Shown one piece after another: positions 31,178 through 42,573 of a DNA stretch of 64,000 nucleotides; positions within the stretch are counted from its first letter, which is position 1, and the number at the start of each line of letters is the position of its first letter. The notes under the pieces are model-generated. The model was given only the letters and a program-made list of their open reading frames with translations, did no database searches and was not told the origin of the DNA. The DNA lies in NCBI GenBank assembly GCA_013423325.1, contig BLJB01000043.1, positions 350,156 through 414,155 of the forward strand. Direction: 5' to 3'. Source of the DNA: Usnea hakonensis. Taxonomy: Eukaryota; Ascomycota; Lecanoromycetes; Lecanorales; Parmeliaceae. The translations under genes and the position numbers were made by a program.

Positions 31178-32910
31178 ATGATCCGTGTTCATTAGAAGGG
31201 TTGTAAAGCAATAATTTCCAAGTGGCGTTCCCTGGCTTCAATATGGCTGTCAAATACCACGTATACGTTCTAGAGAGCGTTGCTTTGACAGGTGTTCATA
31301 GAGACGTCGCTCGGCTATCAGGAAGCTGAGCGGTGATTGTATGAGAAGAATTAAAATCTTGTCGCTCGATCTCCATATTCCTGAGGCTTTTTGCCATTGG
31401 TGACCCTAAGCCTCGGACACACGCTTTGCGTGACATAAAAATGTGTCAAAAGGAAGCAACAATGATATGGAAACTCAATTCCCCAATGTGTGTCTTCGTT
31501 CCCTTACCGTACCACCTCCTATCCATAGCCGCCATTCCAACGCTCTCCCAACTTACTTCCTCTACAACCCCTTCCCTCCTCCATCCCGCAACATCCCAAA
31601 CCCCCGCATCCTTCCCCATCCCCACATCCCCCAAACACGACATCATCATCAGCGGCACCAACCCATCAACCTCACTCGCACAAGTCTCCTCTATAGCACT
31701 CACGAAGTCCAGGATTACCCCGCGGCCCCCTACCACTACTACCTATAGCTGAAACCGCAAACAGCAGTAAAACGCTACCGTCGACGGCAAGTGCGAGGTG
31801 GGCTTTGATAGTACTACGGAGATGAGATGCGGGGAGGGCGGTCTTGGATTTACCTGTAGGTTGATACGTAAGTGGGTTTGGTTGATTGATTGAATATATG
31901 GTGAATGTAGGATATGGCGGGTGCTGCAGGAGGTGATAGAGTGAGTGTGGGAATGACGAGTGCGGGTTCGGAGCGAGCGTTGGGTTTAGGGCGTGGGCGA
32001 CTTTTTGCCGTTAGTGAGGGAGGTATGTGGCGGAGTGGGGAGGGGAGTGGGTATGGAGGGGGAGATTGAGTGATGGCGGTAGGATTGGTGGGCGGCGACT
32101 GGGGGTTGATTCGATGATTTGTTGCGCTTCATGGGGGTGTGATGTGATAGAGGGAATTTAGGTAGGGGAAATTACTTAGGCTGATGGAGCAGATGTTGAT
32201 AATGGCTACATGGCCTGAGCTCCTTTCATTTCGAAAGATGACTTGGGTAGCAAAAAGCGATGAAATCGCGTGCAGTCCATGAACTGTTTGACCAGGGATA
32301 TCATCAGCCCTTTGAAAATTTCTCATCATATTCGATCTTATTGTACGAGTACAGAAGGCGTGGGGGGTCCGAGTATTTACATCGTCTTCCAACCAAGTCT
32401 CTCTCTCTCCTCTTTCGATAGCACCTTGCCTTTATTTCTATTCCGTGCCCAATTCACCATCAAAGTCTTCTTCTTGTGTGAGAATGGTGGGAGATTTTTA
32501 ATTCCTTTCTGGTATTGAATTTTCCTCGCCCGTTCTTGAGAACTCGCCCCGTCGACAAATCGTCCTCGGGGCCTAAGAAATATGGCAACACGGCCTTCAG
32601 GTCTGATCTGTCTGCCTTTAGACAGTCCGGAACGACCTCCTGCACTTCTCTGACATCGAACCATTCTTGTCCGTTTCGTAGCTGGAAAAGCGTATAGATA
32701 GCACTTTGCTGTTAGTGATCGAGGTACTGGCCATACGATATACTTTTGAGCGCCTTGGTTCGGACCTAGGACAGCTAGGTGGTCCTCTTTTCTTCTATCT
32801 TCCTATATCTTAATTCGATTGGTGCGCAGCTGGCGGCCTGATTTGCAAAATGTTGATCTCTATATTTTTGGAAGTGCAGAACAGCATCGAAAGTCGATCG
32901 AGGCCTCGTT
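31178..32910. other. Intergenic, 1.7 kb, no confident gene
   Basis: Open frames near 31446-31750 on both strands are biased in composition (His/Pro/Thr on plus, Gly/Val/Met on minus). A minus-strand reading could extend upstream toward 31860 across a candidate junction, but no family was recognised. Short CT-rich tracts occur near 32398-32412. Treated as intergenic. Confidence 0.4.
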
Positions 32911-34860
32911 TCAATCTTTCCATGAGGTAACAAGACTTATGTTCCTCATAGATCCGGGTCCGACAGACTTGTAGCGAATCTGCCACTCGACATTGCTAAT
33001 CCCATCATCACTTCCAATATCGAAAGCACCTGCTCGCCCAAGCGTTGGCAACGCGAGCAATCGACCTATGTTCGACGTATGGTCTCCAAGCTCCCCAACT
33101 GCAAGTAGAGTCCAGCGTACCTTGCCAGGTGCGGCGAGGCCGAGCAATTTGTGGAATTCTTTGTAGCGTTGACGAGGAAGTATAGAACGCAGGTACGCAA
33201 GATCGGAAACTTGAAAAAAGCGTACAATCAAGCGCCGACTGGAACGACTGAGTATCCGTATCCAATATCGACCATCCCAAAGATGCCAAGGAGACCAAGA
33301 AGGATATTCTGTTACACTTTTAGACTCTGTCTCTGCAGAATATTGTGTTGTGAAACTTGATGAGGCCTCTGAAACGGGTTCGCGAGTCAACATCCACACA
33401 TAACTAGGGTCTAGACCCTGAAATGGGCCCACATGGGCCTGATCGAACTCTGACTGTGGCGATGGTAATGGAGAATGCAGTCGCTGCCAATGGGCGCCGC
33501 CTGCGGTGAAATTTGTAGATTGAAGCTTGCTATGGACCGCAGTGTTACTGTCGCTGAGGGCCGGAAAGACAGACGCAGCCGCGTGTTCTAAGCTGTGTAG
33601 TGATACCTCTCCTCGAGGTGTGACAAGTTGTACGAGTATTTGCAGGAACATCAAAGCACTGAACTTAACTTCCCGTATATATGCCGTCCATGCTTCTTCT
33701 CCTAGAAGGAGATGCCTTTCTTTCGATATTCTAGGTGGAAGGCGGACAATCAATCCGCCGCAGCGCACATCAAGAAGCAATACCTCAGAGAAAGAAAGCA
33801 GTTTTTCGACGATCTTGTATCTCCTCCTCGTTTTATCGGAGGCTCGTACTGCGATCTCGAGCATTGAAGACTTCTGCAGGGCTTTCGGAAGCTTGGAGCT
33901 ACGCAGAAGCCCTCGTACGTTGTTGCGAGACGTCCTCCATATGTCCCTGTTGGTCTCATCCTCTTCCCAGGGCAAATTTAAAGTTCGACACGTCTGAATA
34001 AGTCTATCCTTACTGAAGCCTAACAGTGGTCTTAATACTTTCACTCCACCTCTTTCAAAGGTGTCATCTCTTGCAAGCACTTGCCTCAAATGCCGTGCAA
34101 GAGAAGATCCGGGGTCTTTCTCCTCTTCCATACGAAGTCTCGAAGCAGCAAAATCCATTTGACCACTCCGATGGACACCGTGCATACCCGAACATTCAGG
34201 TATGTCTACGTAACGTAGCATCCCTCGCAATCCAGGACCCTTGTTCCCAGAAATTAATCGCATTAAGACTGTTTCAGCCTGGTCATCATTATGGTGAGCC
34301 ACCAAAAGCCGCCGAATGTGCTGTTTGCGACATTCATCACCCAGAGCTTGATACCGGAGGCGCCGTGCCTGAGTTTCAAAACCTGGAACATCCAAAGGGG
34401 AAATTGAATCAGGCCATGTCAATTCTCTTACAGAGGGATTCAAACCTTCCGAATTAGTGAAGAGAACTAATCGGTCATTTGCGGAGTTGTACCCATTTCG
34501 ATAAGCCTTTGGCGGACTCGTTCTACCTCGTCGGAGCTTCTCTCTCGAGCTTTGTGATCAATGACAATAGGGAAAAATTGAAAATCGAAGATCTGCTTGG
34601 CGAGCGGGTATGTTTTGAGAGCAACACAGAGAGCAGCCAAAGCCATAGAGTCGACGCCCCCACTGACAGCGATGCCTACAGATTCTTAGAGGCTTCGAGA
34701 GAGAGAAAATAGGGCATGAGATACCGATTTTGGGACGCTTTGGTGCATGCACGCTTCCCTTGCCCATGATCTTAGTCCATAAGGGCACGAAGACATCGTA
34801 GAACTCCCTGACGCTGACCGGAGAAGCTTGCAAGATTTTCGAGCCCAAATTGGACATCAT
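32911..34860 (-). CDS. tRNA(Ile)-lysidine synthetase (TilS-type PP-loop ATPase)
   Basis: N-type PP-loop ATPase of about 617 residues. The exons are 34725-34860, 34493-34675 and 32911-34445, with introns of 49 and 47 bases that both restore the frame. The diagnostic SGGVDS ATP-binding loop lies near residues 50-55, directly after the first junction (KRPKIG|IAVSGGVDSMALAALC). Downstream are IVIDHKARERSSDEV and LLVAHHNDDQAETVLMRLISG, the family's second signature. Bacterial and organellar TilS convert the wobble C of tRNA(Ile) CAU to lysidine, so a mitochondrial role is likely (inference). The C-terminal 300 residues are divergent. The start is uncertain: two Met codons at 34855-34860 are used here, but the frame is open upstream and a Met at 35028 would add a basic, presequence-like extension. 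Divergent from the SAM carrier. Confidence 0.85.
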
Positions 34861-35135
34861 TGTATACCACGAGGTGTTGCCAGAATTCCGAGGTGTAGGG
34901 AATGGAAAGTTAAGGTATTGTATTGTAGGGCTGAGGACGACGCTAAACTTTACAACTGTGCCTCCTCGTCCTTGGGAATACCTGCGCAGAAAAGTTCCAC
35001 ATTTCTGAATTGGTGCCCAATTTTTCATGTGGTGCTTGCAATGATGGAAGTCAGTATGCTTGCGCAGCCTTCTATGCCTACGAATACCGACACCTTTCGG
35101 TAAAGGACCACTGACTTCGAAGCCAAACGTTGGGC
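34861..35135. promoter_or_regulatory. Short divergent promoter, TilS-like gene and SAM carrier
   Basis: Only 275 bases separate the proposed starts of two genes with mitochondrial roles, so promoters must overlap. If the synthetase begins at 35028 the gap shrinks to about 107 bases. Confidence 0.5.
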
Positions 35136-36065
35136 ATGGCATCTTCAACCTACAAAGTTGAAGGGCCATTCGCACGTGCACTCCTCGTTAGCCCCACCTT
35201 TCCATCATTCCTTCAACCACTTTGCTCAAACGAATTTTGACATCCACAGGCAGGTGCCGTAGCAGGGACAACCGTTGACCTCTCACTCTACCCAATCGAC
35301 ACCCTAAAAACCCGCCTCCAATCCTCCACCGGCTTTTACCAATCTGGCGGCTTCCGAGGTATCTATGCCGGAGTCGGCTCCGCAGTCATCGGGTCTGCCC
35401 CTGGCGCCGCTCTTTTCTTTGTAAGCTACGAGTCTATCAAATCACTGTTGAAACAAGTGCGTGAAGCCAGAGGAGGAAACCGATGGATGGGAGACTGGAG
35501 CGAACCCGTTGAACACATGGCCGCAGCTAGTGTGGGGGAAGTGGCTGCCTGTGCGGTCAGGGTGCCGACCGAGGTGGTGAAGCAAAGGGCTCAGGCCAAA
35601 CAGCAGCAGAGTTCATTGGCAGCGTTGAGATTTATTCTAGGCCAGAGGGGGGATATCGGGATGGTGGGGGTGTGGAGGGAGATGTACAGGGGGTGGGGAA
35701 TTACCGTGATGCGAGAGGTGCCATTTACAATTGTACAATTCCCGTTATGGGAGGGTCTGAAGGAGTGGCGAAGGAAGAAGACAGGGAAGGATGGGATCAC
35801 GGCCGTGGAGAGCGGAATTGCTGGAAGCGTGGCAGGAGCTGTGGCTGCTGGCGTGACGACACCGTTGGATGTTCTGAAAACGAGACTGATGTTGGCGCGG
35901 GAGAGAGAGAGCTCCGGAGCGTTGCTGATGAGGATTATGCGCGAATCAGGGCCAAAGGCTTTCTTTGCAGGAATGGGTCCTAGAGTGCTGTGGATAAGTG
36001 CCGGAGGTGCTGTTTTCTTAGGTAGTTACCAATGGGCGTTCAATGCAATGAGTGAGCCTCGATGA
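35136..36065 (+). CDS. Mitochondrial S-adenosylmethionine carrier (Pet8/SAMC-like)
   Basis: Inner-membrane carrier of 288 residues that imports S-adenosylmethionine in exchange for S-adenosylhomocysteine. Exons are 35136-35186 and 35250-36065 (63-base phase-0 intron). Three carrier repeats are visible through their Px[DE]xx[KR] signatures: YPIDTLKTRLQ, VPTEVVKQRAQ and TPLDVLKTRLM. GGFRGIYAGVGSAVIGSAPGAALFF and REVPFTIVQFPLWEGLK are typical of the Pet8 branch of the family. The first exon encodes the start of helix 1 (FARALLAGAVAGTTVDLSL across the junction). Length matches the family. SAM import feeds mitochondrial tRNA/rRNA methylation, lipoate and biotin synthesis. Head-to-head with the TilS-type gene. 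Confidence 0.92.
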
Positions 36066-36228
36066 CATTTGATTGGAATGTTTCAGTGACCCAGATTGTG
36101 CCGGTATGACCTTGTGGATACTCCTATCTACACACAGAGTGCATATTGCTGAAGTCTATATGTAGATGTATTTATACATGAGGCCCTGGATGGCATTAAA
36201 GTAATTGTGCACAAATCAAGCTATCCAA

Positions 36229-39200
36229 TCAAGTGTGGAGCACTGGCCCAGTCTTTGCCGTTCCTTCATCGGCAGCAGCGTTCTCCTTCTTGACCCTTTC
36301 TCTCTCCTCTAGCTCGGGTCTTCTTCCGCTTGATTTATAGTACAATATGACATCTCCACCGGCCTTCCAAATATGAGCTCGTAGAGTAGCCAGTGTGGTA
36401 TTATGTGCAACAAGTTGATCCTGACAATACAGCTCAAGATAGTCTTCTGGTTTGATTAAACCGGGATCTGGTTGCTCCGACGGAGCTTCTATACGTTCGG
36501 CCACATAGGCGAGGACCTTCTTGGCGCGAAGCATGCGATTTGCGTTCAAGCGGGAGTTGCTGCTAGCAATTAGTATTTTAAGAGAGGGTACAACAAGGGT
36601 GGTGGACAGTACCCATCTGGGCTTGCAATGCTGGGAAGTAGGTCTTGGTAAGGTAGCAGCACAAATGAGACCTTGGGAATTTCTTTAACAGGAATGTGGT
36701 TCTAAGACGATTAGCAATGGCCAGAAAGCGGTTTCAGTAATAGGGCATACCTTCAGTAGAAGATCCCCCAGCCACATTGGTCCTGTTCTCTCAATTAGAT
36801 CAGCATCACTACCCACAGAGCTGATGGTCCCTCGGTACAAGTCCGCAACACCTCCTGAATCAGGCTGGTCTTCTTGAATAATTACTGTTGTATACGGCGG
36901 AAGCTGAAGTAGAGGCGTCTCATTCAATGAACTCGGTGTGATCCCCGGCGCAAGAGGTTGGGATGGTTCGTGTTGTATACATTCCTCATAATCGTACCTG
37001 ATCTTCTGTATTGTGCCGAAGAAGTTATCTTGAACAATTCTGTCTTCTTTCTCTTCAGACTTATCAGACTCTTCAGACTTCTCATCTACGACTGCTGGCT
37101 TGACGTCCTGCGACGTGCGCGATAATTTCTTGGGGAAATTCATGCGGAATTTCTTGCCGAATAGTGAGCCAGATTTTTCCTCTTTCTCTGCATCAACTGG
37201 TGACGAAGTGACAGCTTCGAGAGACGTTTCTCCTGGAGTGACTGGCCCTTTTGGCTGACCTTCGACTGGGCTCTTGGCATGAGCATTGGGTGAGAAGTAA
37301 TCACTCGATCGTTCGCCAGAAATCCGAGGCTGGCTGTGTTGTGATGTTCGCTTTTCTAAGGCTGTACCTTCTTCGGCCGTAGCCGGCCTATTTGGCCCTG
37401 ATATACTGGTCGCGCCATTGATGTAAGGTGTCGCTGCCCCGATCGCTAGTCCAGGGGTATTTGTGGGACGCGTGATGCCATCCGTCACAATAGTGGGCCG
37501 TGGAGTAATCATGCTATCGTCTTCGCTCATGATACTTGGAGAAGTAACGAAAGGAAGCTGCATCGAGGATGAAGCATTTTCCCTGCGCAAACTGTTTGGC
37601 TTCGACGCATTCGCGATCAAGTCGTGACGGAATTTGGCATCACGCTCGATCTCCTCGCCAATGAGCTGAGCGAACAGAAATCGGAGTATCCATTTCCCTA
37701 AATTTATGCGCTGATCATCTCTGAATTGGCCAGCATTTTCAATGTCCAATTCATCAGCATACATTTCTGCGTCGAAGCAGTAATTTTCTTCGAGAATGCA
37801 AGCCAGTCTTCCAGTCCTTGTATCTACACCGCACCAATTTGCAATGCTCTCAGTCGTATTGACCTCGGGCATGACGTCTTCCAAGTGCCTTTTACCAAAA
37901 GATCCTATCGGTACGCATCTCAAAAGATCCCACATCGTTACCTCGCCGGCGGTATCCAGCGTCAGTGCTCTTCTTCTATCATTGAGCATCACATGCTTGA
38001 TCAACCCATTCTGGCCTTCGATGGTCTCTTGAGGCAGGTCGTAAAATGGAACTATAACTCCAAGGTCTGGGTCCACAACTGCTTCAGACATTTTTCTTGC
38101 ACTTGTCCCGGAGTATGTGGTCGACACTTCTATATCTCTGACTCGCTGGCCCGGATACGCGGCGTTGTTAGATATCCGCAAGACACAAGAAAGTGGTATC
38201 TTTGATTTGGTGGTGCCATTCACGGTAGGGGTTTCCTTAGAGAGTGAAGAGGTCTTGGCACGAGAGCCTAAAACAGAACTTCGTTGCTGCCGTACTGACT
38301 CTGGAGATTGCACTTCCATCCGAGTGTCCACGTCATGCCACCGATTGATGCTTGAGCTGGAGGTTGCCGTCCAGACGTAGTCTCCAGCAACAGCCACCTT
38401 GGCAACGCCATCATGCTCTTGGGCCACAGCCAAAGACAAACCCTCGTCCATATCAGGACAATCTCGAACGTCCGTCTTAGCGACCAATCCTGATCGATCG
38501 CTGGAATAGAAGAGCGATAATTGAGGATGGTCAGAGTAGAGTGACCATACGCTGTCGTTGTGCATCGTCAAAGTATACATACATCTACCAGCTGTAATGG
38601 ACCACACTTTGATGGATTGATCTGACGAGGCAGTCATGACTGTATCGCCGTCCTCATTGATCAAAACGTCTCTTATGTTGTCCGTATGGCCCACGAAGTT
38701 GGTAATACGCTTTCCAGATTTCGGATCCCACAGTCTTACGATGCTTTCTGGGCCCCCACTAGCCATGACCGAGCCTCTGACGCTTAAGGCGTAAACGGAG
38801 CCCTTGGCCTCGTTCTCTCCGAGATCGATATGTAGCTTCTCCCCCGCACCGTTGAGATCCCATAACTTTATCTTATGATCTAACCCGCCGGATGCTACCC
38901 AATCTGCGTGCGCGCCTGGTGATGCGAGACATTTGACGTAATCGCTGTGTAGTCCGATGGTTGTTGGTGTATGACTAAGTTCAGAATGCGGTCGCCACAC
39001 CTTGACTGTGATATCGGAGGACGCTGAGACCAAGGCAGAGTTGCTATGAGCGAGAAGGATGTCGTTGACCCAGTGAGTGTGGGCTTGCACTTGTTTGCGG
39101 AATGAAGAGGATTTGGACCTCTTGAATTCATTCTTAAAAGCGCCCTCTGGAGATGGGCGTGGGTTCTCGTTATCGAAGGTGTGCGATTCCAGGTCGAGGC

Positions 39201-39462
39201 CGAGGTCCCAGGCGCAAATCAATCCATCCCGACCCCCCGAATAGCTATAAAGAGTGTCAGCGGCCGCATGGACAATTCTCGATCCGATGAGATTTACAGA
39301 ATCGAGCGATCTATGTCTATCGCGAGGCCATTGACCCCCAAACGGTGTCCCCCAGGCGAATTCTCCAGGGGTAGCACTAGCAATGTATGTGAGCTTGGTT
39401 CCGTGCATTGACAATCGTGGGCACTGACCATAACTGATCCGTTGGCGGGCTTTGCGCGTCAT
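36229..39462 (-). CDS. WDR48/Bun107-type WD40 scaffold of deubiquitinase complexes
   Basis: Protein of 1,008 residues from five exons: 39429-39462, 39298-39376, 36751-39244, 36613-36701 and 36229-36559, with introns of 52, 53, 49 and 53 bases. N-terminal WD40 propeller repeats run from about residue 20 to 350 (LYSGGRDGLICAWD, VSASSDITVKVWRP, VASGGLDHKIKLWD, TASSDQSIKVWS). A middle region includes VTMWDLLRCVPIG and IANWCGVDTRTGRLACILEENYCFDAE. A long Ser/Thr/Pro disordered part is followed by the DUF3337 C-terminus (MWLGDLLLKNHIPVKE, KVSFVLLPYQDLLPS, RLNANRMLRAKKVLAYVAERI). In yeasts and animals this protein activates USP1/USP12/USP46-type enzymes; that role here is by homology. The RISYVLPL start, interrupted by intron 1, fixes the N-terminus. 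Confidence 0.9.
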
Positions 39463-40053
39463 CTAGAGTAACTCCCTACATGTAGAGCTCCCAACGTTCG
39501 AACAACATGGATCACTTTGATTTTGGCCGAAGTTGAAGTGATGCGGTGTTGGAGCATATCGCCGCGATTCGTTGGCTTCGGGGATAAAGAAGATACCCGA
39601 GGGTCTAGTTGACTTGGTGCTTGAATGTGTTAGTGCCCCTCAAAACACAGTCAAAAAGGTAGACGAATGTACTGATCAGGCCAAAGACTTGAGGCCACCA
39701 TTGGGCGCGTGTGGAGATCATAGCCGCTAGGGGAATGCACTTGATTCATGTCCTTTCAGATCTACGGAAACATTCCTTGCTAACAATATCAGAACTTCCT
39801 GTACACAATGCTGCAGTATAACGCTAGCAGTATAAACGGAAGAAGTAAAGCGCTCGCTCGCGTGTGATCGCTCAAACTTGGCCTCTGTCCACCCCAAAAT
39901 CCAAGGCTCATCCCGTGAGTCTTGTATTGCTATCACCAAGATCTGTAGTGTAGAATCGGTGCGTGACTCTTTTATAACCATATAAGGCTGGTGTTGCAAG
40001 TTCCACCCCCCCCCACCTCCCCACCCTCCTTCCTACCTCGTCAAGAGAGCCCA
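39463..40053. other. Intergenic between two minus-strand genes
   Basis: Promoter of the WD40 gene and 3' end of the kinase gene. A C-tract (about ten C) lies near 40003-40013 with further CT-rich DNA to 40040. Confidence 0.5.
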
Positions 40054-42573
40054 TTACTTCTGACCGGGTGGCGGAGCAGGGTTACCTGCTTCTAATGTGT
40101 GCTCATGACCTCGAGCCCTGATTACTTTTCCTCCCTCAACCTGCTGGCAAACTGGTGTACTCGATACCCATGGATCGGCCATCATGTCCTCCAAGGTGGC
40201 TCGGTTGTTGGGGTTTAGTTGAAGCATTTTCCCCATTATACTTCTCGTTTCTCTAGGCAGAAGACGAAGTAAGCGCCAGGGCCCTTTGATGACATTGTCT
40301 TTCGGAACGTCAAGTCGAGGCCCTGGATTGGTGGACTCATGAGAATCTTTTTGAACTTCCGAGCTCTCTTGATCCTGGTCACCATGACGATGAACGGGCG
40401 CTGAGCTTCGGCGCTCATCTGCATTCAAAGCTGTGGCATCGGTCGCAGACTTTAACCTTCCCTTGGCCCCAAGCTCAGTGGATGGAACTCCTGCCGAAGC
40501 CGGCGAAATGAAAAGTTTGAACGAATTGTCGGTCGCGCGAGGCATCTTCCACGGAAATCGTCTCAGAGACATGCAAGCAAATATTATAGCAAGAGACCAT
40601 ATGTCCGCGGGCTGAGGATCGTATTTGGGATGATCGTAGACTTCCGGTGCCAAATATGGATCTGAGCCTACGACGCCTGCTGTATGTGAGCTTCAAGATA
40701 ATGAGTAAAGCGACAGGAAAGCTCACCACTCGCTAATATTATGTCATTCTCGAATGGATACTTGAAGACGCTAGCGCTGCCAAAGTCAATCAGTTTCATA
40801 ATGCCATGCTCATTGACTACGACGTTGTCCAACTTGAGGTCGCGGTGCGCAAGTCCCATGCTGTGGAGAAATGTGACACCGCTCACAATCTGGAGGAACG
40901 AGCAAGCAACCTCTTCTCTGGACATTTTACCCGTCATCACAATTGCAAAAAGATCAAACGGCGCATACTCCATGACCTCATACCAATGTCCTTTTTCATG
41001 CACAATATCTAATGTCTCGATGATGTTACCGTTGTGCAATGTCGAGCCAATACAAAATTCGGCGGTGACCTTTTTATTGTACTCTCTCTCTGTCTCGTAA
41101 GAATGTCGATCTCGAAATTGCTTGACGGCGAAGGTCAGGCCATCGCTACTCCGTTTCATAAGCTTGACAGAACCTCCAGCCCCTGATCCGAGGACTTTTC
41201 CAAATTTCCCCCACTTAGTCTGCAGACCGTGATCATCAGCGAATGGAACGCTGGCAGCCGCTTGCTGGTGTGGCGGCGTTCTAACTCCTGAAGGGGTATT
41301 CAAGGACGCTTTTGTGAACTTCGCAGGCGATTGTGCGCGTTTTTTGTGGTGGCCTCCTATTCCAAAGAAGCGTTTCAATTCAGACATCGACCCGTGTGGC
41401 TTATCATCCATATGAGCCACGTGATCTTTCTGTGTACCTAAGCCATGCATTGAAAATGTTGATTTTCTATGTTCGGCTTTAAGATCATTGCCACTGCTTG
41501 AGCGCGGCAAAGTCCCAGAAGAAGAACCTGTCAGATTGATGCCAGATCGGCGGCGCACGTCGCCAAAGACGAATCTCTTATCTATTGTATCAAGGTTCCT
41601 TGTTTGGGGAGGTCTTTTACTTCTAGCATATGGGTCATCTCGGTCGCCGACAGGTGTGAAAGGTCGTTGGTAGCCGGTCGGGGGTGTGATAGCCCCAGAG
41701 CCACCCTCCAAATGTTGAGTAGGACTGATCTCTCGCGAAGGTGGGACAGAGCTTTCGCTAGGCCTTGACGTGGAGCTGTCAGTGTTTGCAGGGGTTGTTG
41801 AGCCATCGGACGGTCCAACGACAAATCCAGATGCTCGCTTCGACCGATCTGCTGCACTGGAGGCTTGAGATATAGACGTTGGCCGGGTAGAGGCGGGATC
41901 TGATGGCGTCGAAGGCCTTGAGGTGTTGGCGCTAATTGACGGGGGGTTTTTGCCAGGGCCTGAAGTCTGCGGAGCCAGTTGGACCGGGTCTTGGGGAACT
42001 TTAGCCAGATTTGCGCCAGATCCATCAGGGATCAAGCGAGGACCATCAGGATGTTCATTTCCAGCTGGGGTAAGGGGAGGTGTAGACATTGTAGAACGAG
42101 GAGACATTCTAGGAGATGGCGCCCCAGACCGTGTTGCTTCCCTTGATGTATGGTATGGGCTTGACTCATTTGAAGGTGCCCTCGAGACGGGCAGAGACAC
42201 AGGTTCGAAGGCAAAGTTGCTTGTCCGTCTCTGGTGCATGTGTGAGTGATGCAGTCCCAGAGACAGGCTTCGTATCTCATCCTCTGCGTTTGGGTCAAGT
42301 TCACCTCTGGATATTGGTATGTCTGAAGCCTCCGTGTTGGTTTGTAGGCTCTGAGCAGGCTCTATCTCTTGGTTGACAGACGCGAATCTGACTGTTTGCG
42401 GTAGTGTAGGTTCAGAAGGTTGTGCGACAGCTGGCGTGTGCCCAAGTGTCGCGTTTTCCCCCCCACCTATAGATTCTCAAACAATCAGCTGTTGACACAT
42501 TGGGCTACCAATGTCTACAGAGAGCTGACAGACCTTGAGAGATCGACGGATCGTTAGGGGTTGTTTGATCCAT
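40054..42573 (-). CDS. Ser/Thr protein kinase of the Sat4/Hal4 (Npr1-Hal) family
   Basis: Fungal kinase of 800 residues from exons 42534-42573, 40727-42466 and 40054-40676 (introns of 67 and 50 bases). The N-terminal 370 residues are disordered and Ser/Pro-rich. The catalytic domain begins near KWGKFGKVLGSGAGGSVKLMKR (glycine loop) with FAVKQFR as the ATP-binding Lys. It continues through HRDLKLDN, IDFGSAS and, across the last junction, GVVGSDPYLAPEVYD. The C-lobe has SLAIIFACMSLRRFPWKMP, diagnostic of the Hal/Sat4 group, and an acidic Ser/Glu-rich insertion before the final helix NPNNRATLEDMMADPWV. Relatives regulate plasma-membrane transporters (K+ uptake, amino acid permeases) in ion and nutrient stress; the exact target here is inferred. 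A 5' exon of 13 codons supplies the start. Confidence 0.9.

Noticed and set aside
32377..32664. Minus-strand frame of 95 codons, Arg/Lys-rich
   Set aside because: No start context, no family, and overlaps other equally open frames.
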